Origin: Acuticoccus sp. I52.16.1
Lineage (GTDB): Bacteria; Pseudomonadota; Alphaproteobacteria; Rhizobiales; Amorphaceae
Assembly: GCF_022865125.1 (NCBI RefSeq)
Contig: NZ_CP094828.1
Span: forward strand, 682,001-746,000
DNA: 64,000 nucleotides
Direction of reading: 5' to 3'
This document shows, piece by piece, positions 36,701-45,196 of this stretch; the stretch's first letter is position 1; each line of letters opens with the position of its first letter. The notes beneath the pieces are model-generated. The model was not told where the DNA came from. It saw nothing but the letters and a program-made list of their open reading frames with translations, and did not search any database. The translations under genes and the position numbers were made by a program.

Positions 36701-37792
36701 TTGTCGCGATCCGTGGTTCCCGTCTCGAACCTTGCGGCGCCGGTCCTGCGGATCGGCGCCGTCTCCAAGCGGTTCGGCACGCAGACCGTGCTGGACCACT
36801 GTGTGCTGGACGTCGCCGAGGGTGAGATCGTCACCCTGCTCGGCCCCTCGGGCTGCGGCAAGACGACCTTGTTGCGTTGCATCGCCGGCTTCTGGGACTC
36901 CGACGACGGGACCATCCTCGTCGACGGGCGGCCGATGGACCGCCTGCCGGTCAACCGCCGCCCCGTCGGCGTCGTCTTCCAGAGCTACGCGCTCTTCCCC
37001 CACCTCACCGTCGCCGGCAACGTCGGCTACGGGCTGCGCATGCGCGGCGTCAAGCGCGCCGAGATCAAGCGCCGCGTCGCCGCCGCGCTGGAGACGGTGT
37101 CGCTGACCGGGTTCGAGGACCGCTACCCCGCCCAGCTCTCCGGCGGCCAGCAGCAGCGCGTCGCCATCGCCCGCGTCATGGTGCTGGAGCCGCGCGTCAT
37201 CCTGCTCGACGAGCCGTTCAACGCGCTCGACGCCAAGCTGCGCGGGACCATGCAGGTCGAGCTGCGCCAGCTCATCAAGCGCCTCGGCATGACCGCCATC
37301 TTCGTCACCCACGACCAGGAAGAGGCGCTGACGATGTCCGACCGGATCGCCGTCATGCGCGGCGGCAAGATCGAGCAGGTCGCCCCGCCGGAAGAGATCT
37401 TCGACCGCCCCGCCAGCGCCTACGTCGCCGACTTCATCGGTTCGTCCAACTTCTGGGAGGCGCACGCCGAGGGGGGCCGCGTCGCCCTCCCCGACGGGCA
37501 GTCCGTCGCCACCGACCTCGCCGGCCCGGTGATGATCATGGCCCGCCCGCACAACCTGCGCCTCGAGCCGGCCGGGGGCGCGGGCGAGGGCGAGGTGGGG
37601 CCCTGGCGCGGCACCGTCACCCTGCACCGCTCCATCGGACCGCTGATCGAGTACCACGTCGCGCTCGCCGGCGGTGCCACGGTGCGCGTCGTCCACATGC
37701 GCCAGGAGCGCGCCGGCATCATCCGCGACGGCGCCGCCGTCACCGTGCGGGTGCTCGACCCCGACCTCATGTCGATCTACCGGCCGGCATGA
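36701..37792 (+). CDS. ABC transporter ATP-binding protein (PotA type)
   Basis: Cytoplasmic ATPase of 363 aa that drives the PotABCD-like importer. Walker A is GPSGCGKTTLL, signature LSGGQQQRVAIARV, Walker B VILLDEPFNALD, switch VTHDQEEALT. The C-terminal TOBE domain (~280-363) is present. It begins with TTG directly after the stop codon of the binding-protein gene; a GTG 12 bases later is an alternative. Its stop overlaps the first permease ATG. Confidence 0.93.
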   Translation: MSRSVVPVSNLAAPVLRIGAVSKRFGTQTVLDHCVLDVAEGEIVTLLGPSGCGKTTLLRCIAGFWDSDDGTILVDGRPMDRLPVNRRPVGVVFQSYALFPHLTVAGNVGYGLRMRGVKRAEIKRRVAAALETVSLTGFEDRYPAQLSGGQQQRVAIARVMVLEPRVILLDEPFNALDAKLRGTMQVELRQLIKRLGMTAIFVTHDQEEALTMSDRIAVMRGGKIEQVAPPEEIFDRPASAYVADFIGSSNFWEAHAEGGRVALPDGQSVATDLAGPVMIMARPHNLRLEPAGGAGEGEVGPWRGTVTLHRSIGPLIEYHVALAGGATVRVVHMRQERAGIIRDGAAVTVRVLDPDLMSIYRPA

Positions 37793-38721
37793 GCGAGCGC
37801 GCCCTCTCCGCCGCGCCCCGCCGGGCCGGTCTCGGCGAGACGATCCTCGACAAGCTGATCTCCGGGCGCGGCATCTGGCCCGCGGTCCCGGCGATCGTGG
37901 TCCTGATGGTCGTCGCCGTGATCCCGTTCGCGATCCTCCTGTCGCTCGGCTTCTCCGACATCGTCGTCGAGCGCGGCAACATCGTCTCGCAGACCTTCTC
38001 GCTCGACCACCTGGCCAACGCACTGAACGACCGGCTCTACTGGATCACCTTTCAGCGCTCGATGAGCCTGGCGCTGTCGACCACCCTCTTCTGCTTCCTC
38101 TTCGGCTATCCGGTCGCCTACCTCTACCTCGTCGGCGGGACGTGGACGCGGCGGCTGATCCTCATCCTCACCATCGCACCGCTCCTCACCAGCGGCATCG
38201 TGCGCACCTACGCGTGGCTGGTGATCCTGGGCGGGCGCGGCGTCGTCAACATGGCACTCACCGACCTCGGCCTGATCGACCGGCCGCTGCGCATCATCAA
38301 CACTCCCGTCGCGGTGCTGATCGGCATGGTGCAGATCCACCTGCCGGTGATGATCCTGCCGCTGATCGCCGTCATGAGCCGGCACGACCGCCGCCTCGAC
38401 GAGGCGTCCGCCAACCTCGGCGCCTCGCGGCTCGGCACCCTGCGCACCGTCATCCTGCCGCTGTCCGTCCCCGGCATCGGCACCGGCTGCGCGCTGGTCT
38501 TCACCCTGAGCTACACCACCTTCGTGGTCCCGCAGCTCCTGGGCGGCGGCAACTACCTCAACGCCGCCACCATGATCTACGAGCAGGTCATCTACTCGCT
38601 CGACTGGAGCAAGGGGTCCGTCTCCTCGCTCATCTTGATGGTGACGTGCCTCGTCGTGCTCCTCGCCATCGCCCTCGTCACCAACCACTTCTCCCGCTGG
38701 ACCAAGGGGCGCGAGGCATGA
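37789..38721 (+). CDS. ABC transporter permease (PotB type)
   Basis: Inner membrane permease of 310 aa with about six transmembrane helices, beginning with WPAVPAIVVLMVVAVIPFAI. The EAA loop that contacts the ATPase reads DEASANLGASRLGTLRTVIL. The 4-base overlaps with both neighbours show tight translational coupling. It imports the unknown ligand of the binding protein at 35651-36700. Confidence 0.92.
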   Translation: MSERALSAAPRRAGLGETILDKLISGRGIWPAVPAIVVLMVVAVIPFAILLSLGFSDIVVERGNIVSQTFSLDHLANALNDRLYWITFQRSMSLALSTTLFCFLFGYPVAYLYLVGGTWTRRLILILTIAPLLTSGIVRTYAWLVILGGRGVVNMALTDLGLIDRPLRIINTPVAVLIGMVQIHLPVMILPLIAVMSRHDRRLDEASANLGASRLGTLRTVILPLSVPGIGTGCALVFTLSYTTFVVPQLLGGGNYLNAATMIYEQVIYSLDWSKGSVSSLILMVTCLVVLLAIALVTNHFSRWTKGREA

Positions 38722-39533
38722 CGGGACCCGGCATCTCCCCGGCCGCCGACCGCTTCGGCATCGCCGTCATCGTCGCCGTCGCCGTCGCCGCGCTCGTCCT
38801 GCTCGTGGCGCCGTCGGTGATCGTCGTCATCATCTCGTTCGACACGCGCGGCTACGTCTCCTTCCCGCCCGAAGGCTTCACGTTCGACTGGTACCGCGAG
38901 CTGTTCCGCCAGACCGTGCTGGTCGAATCCATGTGGAACAGCTTGAAGGTCGGCGTGATGGTGACGATCCTCTGCATCGTCCTCGGCGTCCCGACCGCAC
39001 TCGCCTGCGCCCGCGGCCGCTTCCGCGGCACCACCGCGCTGTCGGTCTACGTCATGGCGCCGCACATGGTGCCGGGGATCGTGCTCGGCACCGCGGTGCT
39101 CTTCGCCGGCGCGCTCGTCGGCGTCTCGCCGTCGATCTGGCTGCAATCGATCTCGATCGCCGTCTTCGTGCTGGCGGTGATGGTCCGCACGGTGACGAGC
39201 CGCCTGCAACGGCTGGACCCGGCGCTGGAGGAAGCGGCCACCAACCTCGGCGCGTCGTCCTTTCAGGCGCTGCGGACGATCACCTTCCCGCTGCTGCTGC
39301 CGGCGATCCTCGCCGGGGCCGTGTTCACCTTCGTGGAAGGGTTCGACAACCTGTCGGTCGCGATCTTCACCCACGGCTTCCGCGACCGGCCGCTGCCGAT
39401 CGAGCTGCTCGCCCTCGTGCAGAACACGTCCTCGCCGCTCGTCGCCGCCGTGTCGGGCTTTCAGATCCTCCTCGCCATCGTCGCCCTCGTCGCGGTCTCG
39501 ATGAGCATCGGCCTCGACAAGGTGAACGAGTGA
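38718..39533 (+). CDS. ABC transporter permease (PotC type)
   Basis: Second permease of 271 aa with about six helices (first: IAVIVAVAVAALVLLVAPSV) and the periplasmic PotC-like segment YVSFPPEGFTFDWYREL. The EAA loop is EEAATNLGASSFQALRTITF. Both ends overlap neighbours: ATGA with the first permease and GTGA with the deacetylase-like gene that follows, which places that enzyme in the transporter operon. Confidence 0.92.
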   Translation: MTGPGISPAADRFGIAVIVAVAVAALVLLVAPSVIVVIISFDTRGYVSFPPEGFTFDWYRELFRQTVLVESMWNSLKVGVMVTILCIVLGVPTALACARGRFRGTTALSVYVMAPHMVPGIVLGTAVLFAGALVGVSPSIWLQSISIAVFVLAVMVRTVTSRLQRLDPALEEAATNLGASSFQALRTITFPLLLPAILAGAVFTFVEGFDNLSVAIFTHGFRDRPLPIELLALVQNTSSPLVAAVSGFQILLAIVALVAVSMSIGLDKVNE

Positions 39534-40414
39534 CGGAGCCACTGCCGGGTCACGGACGCTACCCCTACCGGCCCGTCACCGAGCCGGTGCCTTACCGCTG
39601 GCCGCACGGCGAGGGTCTCGCCGTCTACGTCGCCGTCAACCTCGAGGCCTACGCGTTCGAGGGCGCCGTGCTGGACGAATTGGTCGCCAACCCCGCCCGG
39701 CCCGACGTCATCAACTACGCCTGGCTCGACTACGGCAACCGCGTCGGCGCCTGGCGCCTCATGGAGGCCATGCAGGACGCCGGCGTTCCCGCCACCTGCC
39801 TCGTCAACTCACACCTTTACGATGCCGCGCCGGGGCTGGTGGACGCCTGGCGCGCCGCCGGCGCCGAGATCGCCGCCCACGGCCGCACCAACGGCGAGAC
39901 CCAGGCCGGCCTCGCCGAAGCCGACGAACGCGCCCTGATCGCCGAGGCGACCGGCGAGATCACCCGCCGCGAAGGCGCGCCGCCCGCCGGCTGGCTCGGC
40001 CCCTGGATCGCCGAGACGCGCCACACCCCCGACCTCCTCGCCGAAGCCGGCTACCGCTACCTCCTCGACTGGTGCGCCGACGACCGGCCCATCGCGATGA
40101 CGACCCGCGCCGGACCCATCCTCGCGGTGCCCTATCCGCAGGAGGCCAACGACGCCAACGCCATCGTCGTGCGCCGCATGTCCGCTCCGGCCTTCGCCGA
40201 TCTCTGCCTCGCCCAGATCGAGGAGATGCTGCACCAGGCGCGCACCGGTCCCCTCGTCTGCGCCATCTCGCTCCATCCGCACGTCACCGGGCAAGCCCAC
40301 CGCCTGCACGCCTTCCGCGACGTCCTCACCCGTCTCGCCGAGTTGCGCGAACGCGTATGGTTGACCACGGCCGGAGAGATCGCCCGCGTCGCCGCGGCGG
40401 GGCACGGGGTGTAG
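39530..40414 (+). CDS. Polysaccharide deacetylase/PuuE-like allantoinase family protein
   Basis: NodB-fold hydrolase of 294 aa of the cytosolic PuuE-like branch that includes allantoinase and cyclic-imide hydrolases. The N-terminal part has the branch-typical LAVYVAVNLEAYAFEG in place of the usual ThrPheAspAsp motif, and NYAWLDYGNRVGAWRLM. EIAAHGRTNGETQ and ISLHPHVTGQAHRLHAFRDV match the histidine motifs. The metal-binding Asp of the first motif is not evident, so activity needs care. It starts with GTG overlapping the permease stop, so it likely acts on the imported compound. Confidence 0.83.
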   Translation: MTEPLPGHGRYPYRPVTEPVPYRWPHGEGLAVYVAVNLEAYAFEGAVLDELVANPARPDVINYAWLDYGNRVGAWRLMEAMQDAGVPATCLVNSHLYDAAPGLVDAWRAAGAEIAAHGRTNGETQAGLAEADERALIAEATGEITRREGAPPAGWLGPWIAETRHTPDLLAEAGYRYLLDWCADDRPIAMTTRAGPILAVPYPQEANDANAIVVRRMSAPAFADLCLAQIEEMLHQARTGPLVCAISLHPHVTGQAHRLHAFRDVLTRLAELRERVWLTTAGEIARVAAAGHGV

Positions 40415-40467
40415 CGCCGCACCGACCCGCGAACCACGCTCCGGGCGGCGAGTCCGAGCGAGGGGTT

Positions 40468-41991
40468 TCACCCCGCGAACCGCGGCACCCAGCGGGACAT
40501 GCCGACGTCCCTGGCGAGCGCGGTCTCGTACATCTGCCGATAGTAGGGCTCCAGCCGCGCGGCATGCCCTTCGATCGCCCTCAGGCGCGGGGTGAACTCC
40601 TCGAAGGCGGCTTCGATCTCCGCTCGCGCGGCGTCCTCGTCGATCCGCGTCAGCCGGCCGTCCCGCACCACGACCTCGCCCTCGACAACGACGTGGCGGA
40701 CCGACGAGCCGTCCTCCGCGAAGACGAGCTGGCGCCTCAGGTCGTTCATCGGCAGATAGCCCACCGCGCTCAGGTCGATGAGCGCGATGTCGGCCCGCAT
40801 CCCCGGCGCCAGACGGCCGAGGTCGTCCCGCCGCAGTGAACGCGCCCCACCCTCGAACGCGGCCGCCAGCATCTCCTCGGCGGTCGGCCAGCGGGTCCAC
40901 TCCGGGTCGGCGATCTTCTGGATCAGCGCGCCCGTCTTGAGGACGCCCCACAGGTTCGTCGTGTCGTCGCACGCCGCCTCGTCGGTGCCGAGACAGATCG
41001 GCACGCCCGCCTCCCGCAGCGCGCGGAACGGCATCACCCCCGAGCCGAGCTTCAGGTTGGAGATCGGATTGTGCGCCACCACGCAGCCCGAGCGCGCCAG
41101 CGCCTCGATGTCCGCACCGTCGATCCACACCGCGTGGATCACCTGCTTGCGCGCGTCGAGACAGCCGAGATCGTCGAGGTATCTCACCAGCGACTTGCCG
41201 TATTTCTCCTCGCCCAGCACCCGCTGCAGGCGCGTCTCCAGGACGTGGACGTTGAACGGCAGGTCGTGCTCGGCCGACAGCGTCGTCAGCGCCTGGAGGT
41301 AGTCCGCCGTGACCCGCTGCGGCGCCGAGCAGGAGACCGCGCAGCGCAGCCGCCCGCCTTCCGCCCCGTGCCACCGCGCGATGAAGGCGCGGTAGAGGTC
41401 GATCAGCTCCGCCCCGCCCATCCGCGGCCGGGTCGACAGCGTGGCCCGAAGGTCGGCCGGCAGCAGATCGGCGAGGAAGGGGTACTTTTCCGCCTCCGCC
41501 ACCTCCGGCTGATCGAGCGCCACCGTCGCCCGGATCCCCGCGTCGCGGTAGGCGCCCATGATGGCGTCGATCGCGTCCATGTCCGGCTCGGGGTTGAAGA
41601 AGGCGTCGTCGTGGACCGCCGTGATGCCGCGCTTCAGCATCTCCATCGCCGACAGCAGCGCCCGCGCATGGCATACCGCCGCGCTCTCCGACCCGCCCAG
41701 CGTCGGCGGCGTCTCGCGCAGCATGAAGATCTCCAGCGGCGCGTCGACCAGCGCGCCCTTCAGGAACGCGGCCGGCGAATGGAGGTGGGCGTTGATGAGG
41801 CCGGGCACCGCGAGGAGACCCGCCGCCTCGACCACCGCCGCGCCGGGCGCCGCGAGGTCGGCGCCGATCTCGACGATGGCACCGTCGGCGATCAGGATGT
41901 CGACGGGGCCGGTCGGCGCCGCCTGGTGCGCGTCCGCCAGCAGCGCGCAACCGCGGATCAGGAGCGCGCCGCGCGTGGGGGTCTCGGTCAT
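40468..41991 (-). CDS. Amidohydrolase (AtzA/cytosine-guanine deaminase-like), second paralogue
   Basis: Metal-dependent hydrolase of 507 aa. Ligand motifs are VPGLINAHLHSPAAF (HxH), FNVHVLETRLQ, VIHAVWID and CLGTDEAACDDTTN. The C-terminal sandwich has DDLGRLAPGMRADIALIDL. It shares overall layout with the amidohydrolase at 29468-30961 and may act on a related heterocycle. Start MTETPTRG was chosen; an ATG 18 bases upstream is possible. It converges with the deacetylase-like gene and has 208 empty bases upstream. Confidence 0.85.
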   Translation of the reverse strand: MTETPTRGALLIRGCALLADAHQAAPTGPVDILIADGAIVEIGADLAAPGAAVVEAAGLLAVPGLINAHLHSPAAFLKGALVDAPLEIFMLRETPPTLGGSESAAVCHARALLSAMEMLKRGITAVHDDAFFNPEPDMDAIDAIMGAYRDAGIRATVALDQPEVAEAEKYPFLADLLPADLRATLSTRPRMGGAELIDLYRAFIARWHGAEGGRLRCAVSCSAPQRVTADYLQALTTLSAEHDLPFNVHVLETRLQRVLGEEKYGKSLVRYLDDLGCLDARKQVIHAVWIDGADIEALARSGCVVAHNPISNLKLGSGVMPFRALREAGVPICLGTDEAACDDTTNLWGVLKTGALIQKIADPEWTRWPTAEEMLAAAFEGGARSLRRDDLGRLAPGMRADIALIDLSAVGYLPMNDLRRQLVFAEDGSSVRHVVVEGEVVVRDGRLTRIDEDAARAEIEAAFEEFTPRLRAIEGHAARLEPYYRQMYETALARDVGMSRWVPRFAG

Positions 41992-42199
41992 ACGTCCTCG
42001 TTCGGCCATCGTCGGGATGCGCGGCGCTCCGGCCCGCCGTTGCGGCGATGCCGGCGCGGGTCGGCGGCGTCGCGCGGCTGTGGTGCACGGCGCGTGGGCG
42101 GCGGGCACGGGCGCCACGCCGCCATTCTCGCCGATTGGCCTCGCAGGCCAAGCGATTTCAGCGCCTTGTGGACAATATCTGCCCTCTGCCGAGCGATCG

Positions 42200-42964
42200 T
42201 CAGACCGCCGCGGCGTAGCCCCCGTCGACCGGGATCGCCGTGCCGGACACGAACGCCGACGCGGGCGAGGCGAGGAAGACCGCGATGCCCTCGAAGTCGT
42301 CCGGACGGCCCCAGCGCGCCGCCGGCGTGCGCGCCAGGATCGCGTCGTTGATCGTCGGCACGTCCTTGCGCAGCTGGTCGGTCAACGGCGTCGCGATCCA
42401 GCCCGGCAGCACCGCGTTGACGAGGATGCCGTACTGCGCCCACGCCACCGCCAGCGCCTTGGTGAGTTGCACGATGCCGCCCTTCGACGCGCTGTAGGGT
42501 GCGGCGAACGGCGCCCCGAAGATCGACGTCATCGACCCCGTGTTGATGATCCGCCCGCCGTTCGCCTTCATGTGCGCGAACGCCGCCTTGGAGGCGACGA
42601 AGACGCTCGTCAGGTTGGTGTCCATCAGCGCGCGCCATTCCTCGACCGTGTAGGCCTCCGGCGCCTTGCGCAGGTTCGTGCCGGCGTTGTTCACCAGGAT
42701 GTCGATCCGGCCGAACGCCGCCACGGTGTCCGTGACCAGGCCCGCGCAGGCCGCTTCGTCGGCGACGTCGGCGGTCAGCGCCAGCGCCTCGCCGCCGAGG
42801 GCACGGAGCGATTCGGCCGCCGCCTCGGCCTTGGCCGCGTCCCGGCCGGAGACGGCGACGCTGGCGCCCTTGCGCGCCAGCCCCTGCGCCATCGCGAGGC
42901 CGATGCCGGAGGTGCCGCCGGTGACGAGGGCGCTCCGCCCGGTGAGGTCGAATAGATCGGTCAT
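42200..42964 (-). CDS. SDR family oxidoreductase
   Basis: Short-chain dehydrogenase of 254 aa. Cofactor loop LVTGGTSGIGLAMAQ, NNAG motif ILVNNAGTNLRK, catalytic Ser in NTGSM, Tyr and Lys in YSASKGGIVQLTK, and the end motif GTAIPVDGGYAAAV. The Arg in AVSGRDAAKA after the second strand suggests NADP preference. Closest in style to gluconate 5-dehydrogenase/2-deoxygluconate dehydrogenases, but the substrate is not fixed. It is divergent from mlrC-like gene, with 163 bases between. Confidence 0.9.
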   Translation of the reverse strand: MTDLFDLTGRSALVTGGTSGIGLAMAQGLARKGASVAVSGRDAAKAEAAAESLRALGGEALALTADVADEAACAGLVTDTVAAFGRIDILVNNAGTNLRKAPEAYTVEEWRALMDTNLTSVFVASKAAFAHMKANGGRIINTGSMTSIFGAPFAAPYSASKGGIVQLTKALAVAWAQYGILVNAVLPGWIATPLTDQLRKDVPTINDAILARTPAARWGRPDDFEGIAVFLASPASAFVSGTAIPVDGGYAAAV

Positions 42965-43127
42965 TGGGTTCAGTCTCTTATCATTGTGCGGCGTTCCATC
43001 CCGCTCGCCGCATTATAGAGACCGGATCGGCCCGCGCCGCATCCCCCGCCGCGCTCGCCGTCTCGCCCACGCCCCTTGGCGCCGACCCCGGCCGGCGCGC
43101 CCGTCCACCGCACCCGGAAGTCCGCCC

Positions 43128-44630
43128 ATGTCCCGCGCGCGCAGCATCCTCGTCGGCCAGCTCTGGCACGAGGGTCACTCGTTCAATCCGCTCGTCACCG
43201 CTCGCGAGGACGTCGCCGTCGTCCACGGCGCGGCCGCCCTCGCCGAGGCGCGCGTCAGCCGCACCGCGCTCGCCGGGATCGTCTCCGCCTGCGACGCGCT
43301 CGGCGCGACGCCGGTGCCCACGCTGATCGCGCGTGCCCGCCCCGGCGGCCCGATCGACGAGGCGGTCTTCCAGGACGTCGCCGACCGCCTCGTCGCCGCC
43401 GCCGCGGCCGGCGGATTCGACGCCGTCTGCCTCGACCTGCATGGCGCCACCGTGGCCGCGCGGACCGGCGATACCGAGGGCGTCCTGCTGGCGCGCATCC
43501 GCGAGGCGGTCGGCCCGGAGGTTCCCATCGCCGTCGCGCTCGACCTCCACGGCTACATCACCCCTGCGATGCTGGACGCGGCGACCATCCTCACCGGTTA
43601 CCGTACCAACCCGCACCGCGACATCTTCGAGACCGGCGAGCGCGCCATGCGCCTCCTCGACCGCGCCCTGCGCGAGGGGCCGCCGCGCGGTGTGGCCGTC
43701 CGCCTCCCCTTCATCACCCGCGGCAACGACGAGACGGACCGCGGCCCCCTGGTGGAACTGGGGGCGATCGCCGACCGCTGGCGCGCGCACCCCGGCATCG
43801 TCGACGTGTCCGTCTTCAACGTGCAGCCTTTCCTGGACCTTCCCGACATCGGCCAGGTCGTGCTGGCCTACGACGACGGGACCGGCGCCGCGCCGGACGC
43901 CTGCCGGGAGCTGGCGGAATGCCTCTGGGCCCATCGCGCCGACTTCGACGAGCGGCTCACCACCGTCGACGAGGCGTTCGCGCTCGCCCGCCGGAGCGAC
44001 GTCGTGCTCGCCCTCGGCGACCAGGGGGACCGCGTGGTCGGTGGCGGGCCGGGCGATTCGGCCTTCATCGCCGCCAAGGCGCTCGATGCGGGCGACCTCG
44101 CCGTCGCCAGCGGCATCTACGACCCCGCCGCCGTCGCCGCCGCGCAGGCCGCCGGGGTCGGCGCCGTGCTGGACCTTTCGGTCGGCGGCGGCGTCAACGC
44201 CGAGATCGCTCCCTTGCGCGCCACCTGGACCGTCGCCGCCGTGCGGGACGCGCGGTTCCACAACACCGGTCCATACATGAACGGCGTCGCGGCCGACTTC
44301 GGGCGCGCGGCGGTGCTGACCCACGGGCGCCTCAGCGTGGTGGTGACGAGCCGCGCCCCCAACATCCACGACCCCGCCTTCTACGAGACGATGGGCATCC
44401 CGGTCGCCGAGCAGGACGTTGTCGTGACGCGCTCGGCCAATCACTACAAGCTGTCCTTCGCCGGCACGGCTCGTTGCATCACGGTCGACACGCCCGGCCT
44501 GACCGCGTTCCGCCCGGCCGACCTGCCGTTCACCGTCGCCCGCCCCTTCTACCCGCTCGACGACGTCGCCTGGTGCTTCGAGGAGGCGGTGCGAAGCGTC
44601 GGCCGCCCACGCGCCCCGGCACCCGGCTGA
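43128..44630 (+). CDS. M81 family metallopeptidase (MlrC, microcystin-degradation type)
   Basis: Cytoplasmic zinc hydrolase of 500 aa. Zinc ligands of the family appear in ILVGQLWHEGHSFNPL (His), CLDLHGATV and ALDLHGYITPAM (Asp and His), and TGYRTNPHRDIFETG. The C-terminal MlrC domain (~300-490) contains VLALGDQGDRVVGGGPGD. MlrC finishes microcystin breakdown, but homologues occur widely in soil and marine alphaproteobacteria beside ABC transporters and probably cleave other small peptides or amides. A dipeptide-type transporter follows 566 bases downstream. Confidence 0.9.
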   Translation: MSRARSILVGQLWHEGHSFNPLVTAREDVAVVHGAAALAEARVSRTALAGIVSACDALGATPVPTLIARARPGGPIDEAVFQDVADRLVAAAAAGGFDAVCLDLHGATVAARTGDTEGVLLARIREAVGPEVPIAVALDLHGYITPAMLDAATILTGYRTNPHRDIFETGERAMRLLDRALREGPPRGVAVRLPFITRGNDETDRGPLVELGAIADRWRAHPGIVDVSVFNVQPFLDLPDIGQVVLAYDDGTGAAPDACRELAECLWAHRADFDERLTTVDEAFALARRSDVVLALGDQGDRVVGGGPGDSAFIAAKALDAGDLAVASGIYDPAAVAAAQAAGVGAVLDLSVGGGVNAEIAPLRATWTVAAVRDARFHNTGPYMNGVAADFGRAAVLTHGRLSVVVTSRAPNIHDPAFYETMGIPVAEQDVVVTRSANHYKLSFAGTARCITVDTPGLTAFRPADLPFTVARPFYPLDDVAWCFEEAVRSVGRPRAPAPG

Positions 44631-45196
44631 TCGGTCTCGCGGCGAACGTGGGGGAGGCGCCGAGGGGCACGTGGCGCCGGGGTCGACCGCGCCCGGCTTC
44701 AACGGCCGTGGCTGCGTTGCGCCTTGCGGGCCGTCGCCGGGCCGGGCCCGCGCATATAATGCCGCTCTGGATGGTAGGGCTCGCGGATCGGCGCGGTCGC
44801 CCGCAGCGCGAACGCCGTCACGGCCACCGCGAGCGCGCCCCATGCCGTGCGACCGCGCGTCGCCAACCGGTCGAACACCGACGAACCGTGAACCGAGAGC
44901 ATGTGTGACATCTGTCTGACCGCACCGATGTTTTGCTTTCGGCTGAAATAGAGCCGTCCGGGGCCAGACTTCGTGTTGGCAATCACAGGATTTCGCGGCG
45001 CTGTGCGCGCCGGATACGCACGCCGGAGCCGGACGGGCGGCGGCGATCGTCGCTCGCGCCGGTCGGGGCCCGCGCCGTCTCGCGGCTGCGGCTGTTCGCG
45101 GCGCGCGAGAAAAAAGCGCCGTCTCACCCTTCCGGACGATGGACGAGCGGCATGTAAATTGCGTTGATGAGAAGAATTGCAAAATGGGGGTGACAG
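44631..45196. other. Sparse region between the mlrC-like gene and the peptide transporter
   Basis: A 566-base stretch, less GC-rich in its right third. It holds one possible small minus-strand gene (44699-44911) and the presumed promoter of the dipeptide-type ABC operon, for which I cannot fix boxes. No RNA gene or repeat seen. Confidence 0.5.
44699..44911 (-). CDS. Possible small membrane protein
   Basis: Possible protein of 70 aa: MSHMLSVHGSSVFDRLATRG, a short hydrophobic stretch (WGALAVAVTAFAL), then a basic tail (RATAPIREPYHPERHYMRG). No good ribosome site and no recognised family. The codon use is GC-rich like its neighbours. Listed with low confidence because the span is otherwise empty. 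Confidence 0.3.
   Translation of the reverse strand: MSHMLSVHGSSVFDRLATRGRTAWGALAVAVTAFALRATAPIREPYHPERHYMRGPGPATARKAQRSHGR

Noticed and set aside
44933-45167. Short plus-strand frames upstream of the peptide transporter
   Set aside because: They are Arg-rich, lack ribosome sites and have no membrane segment or recognisable motif.
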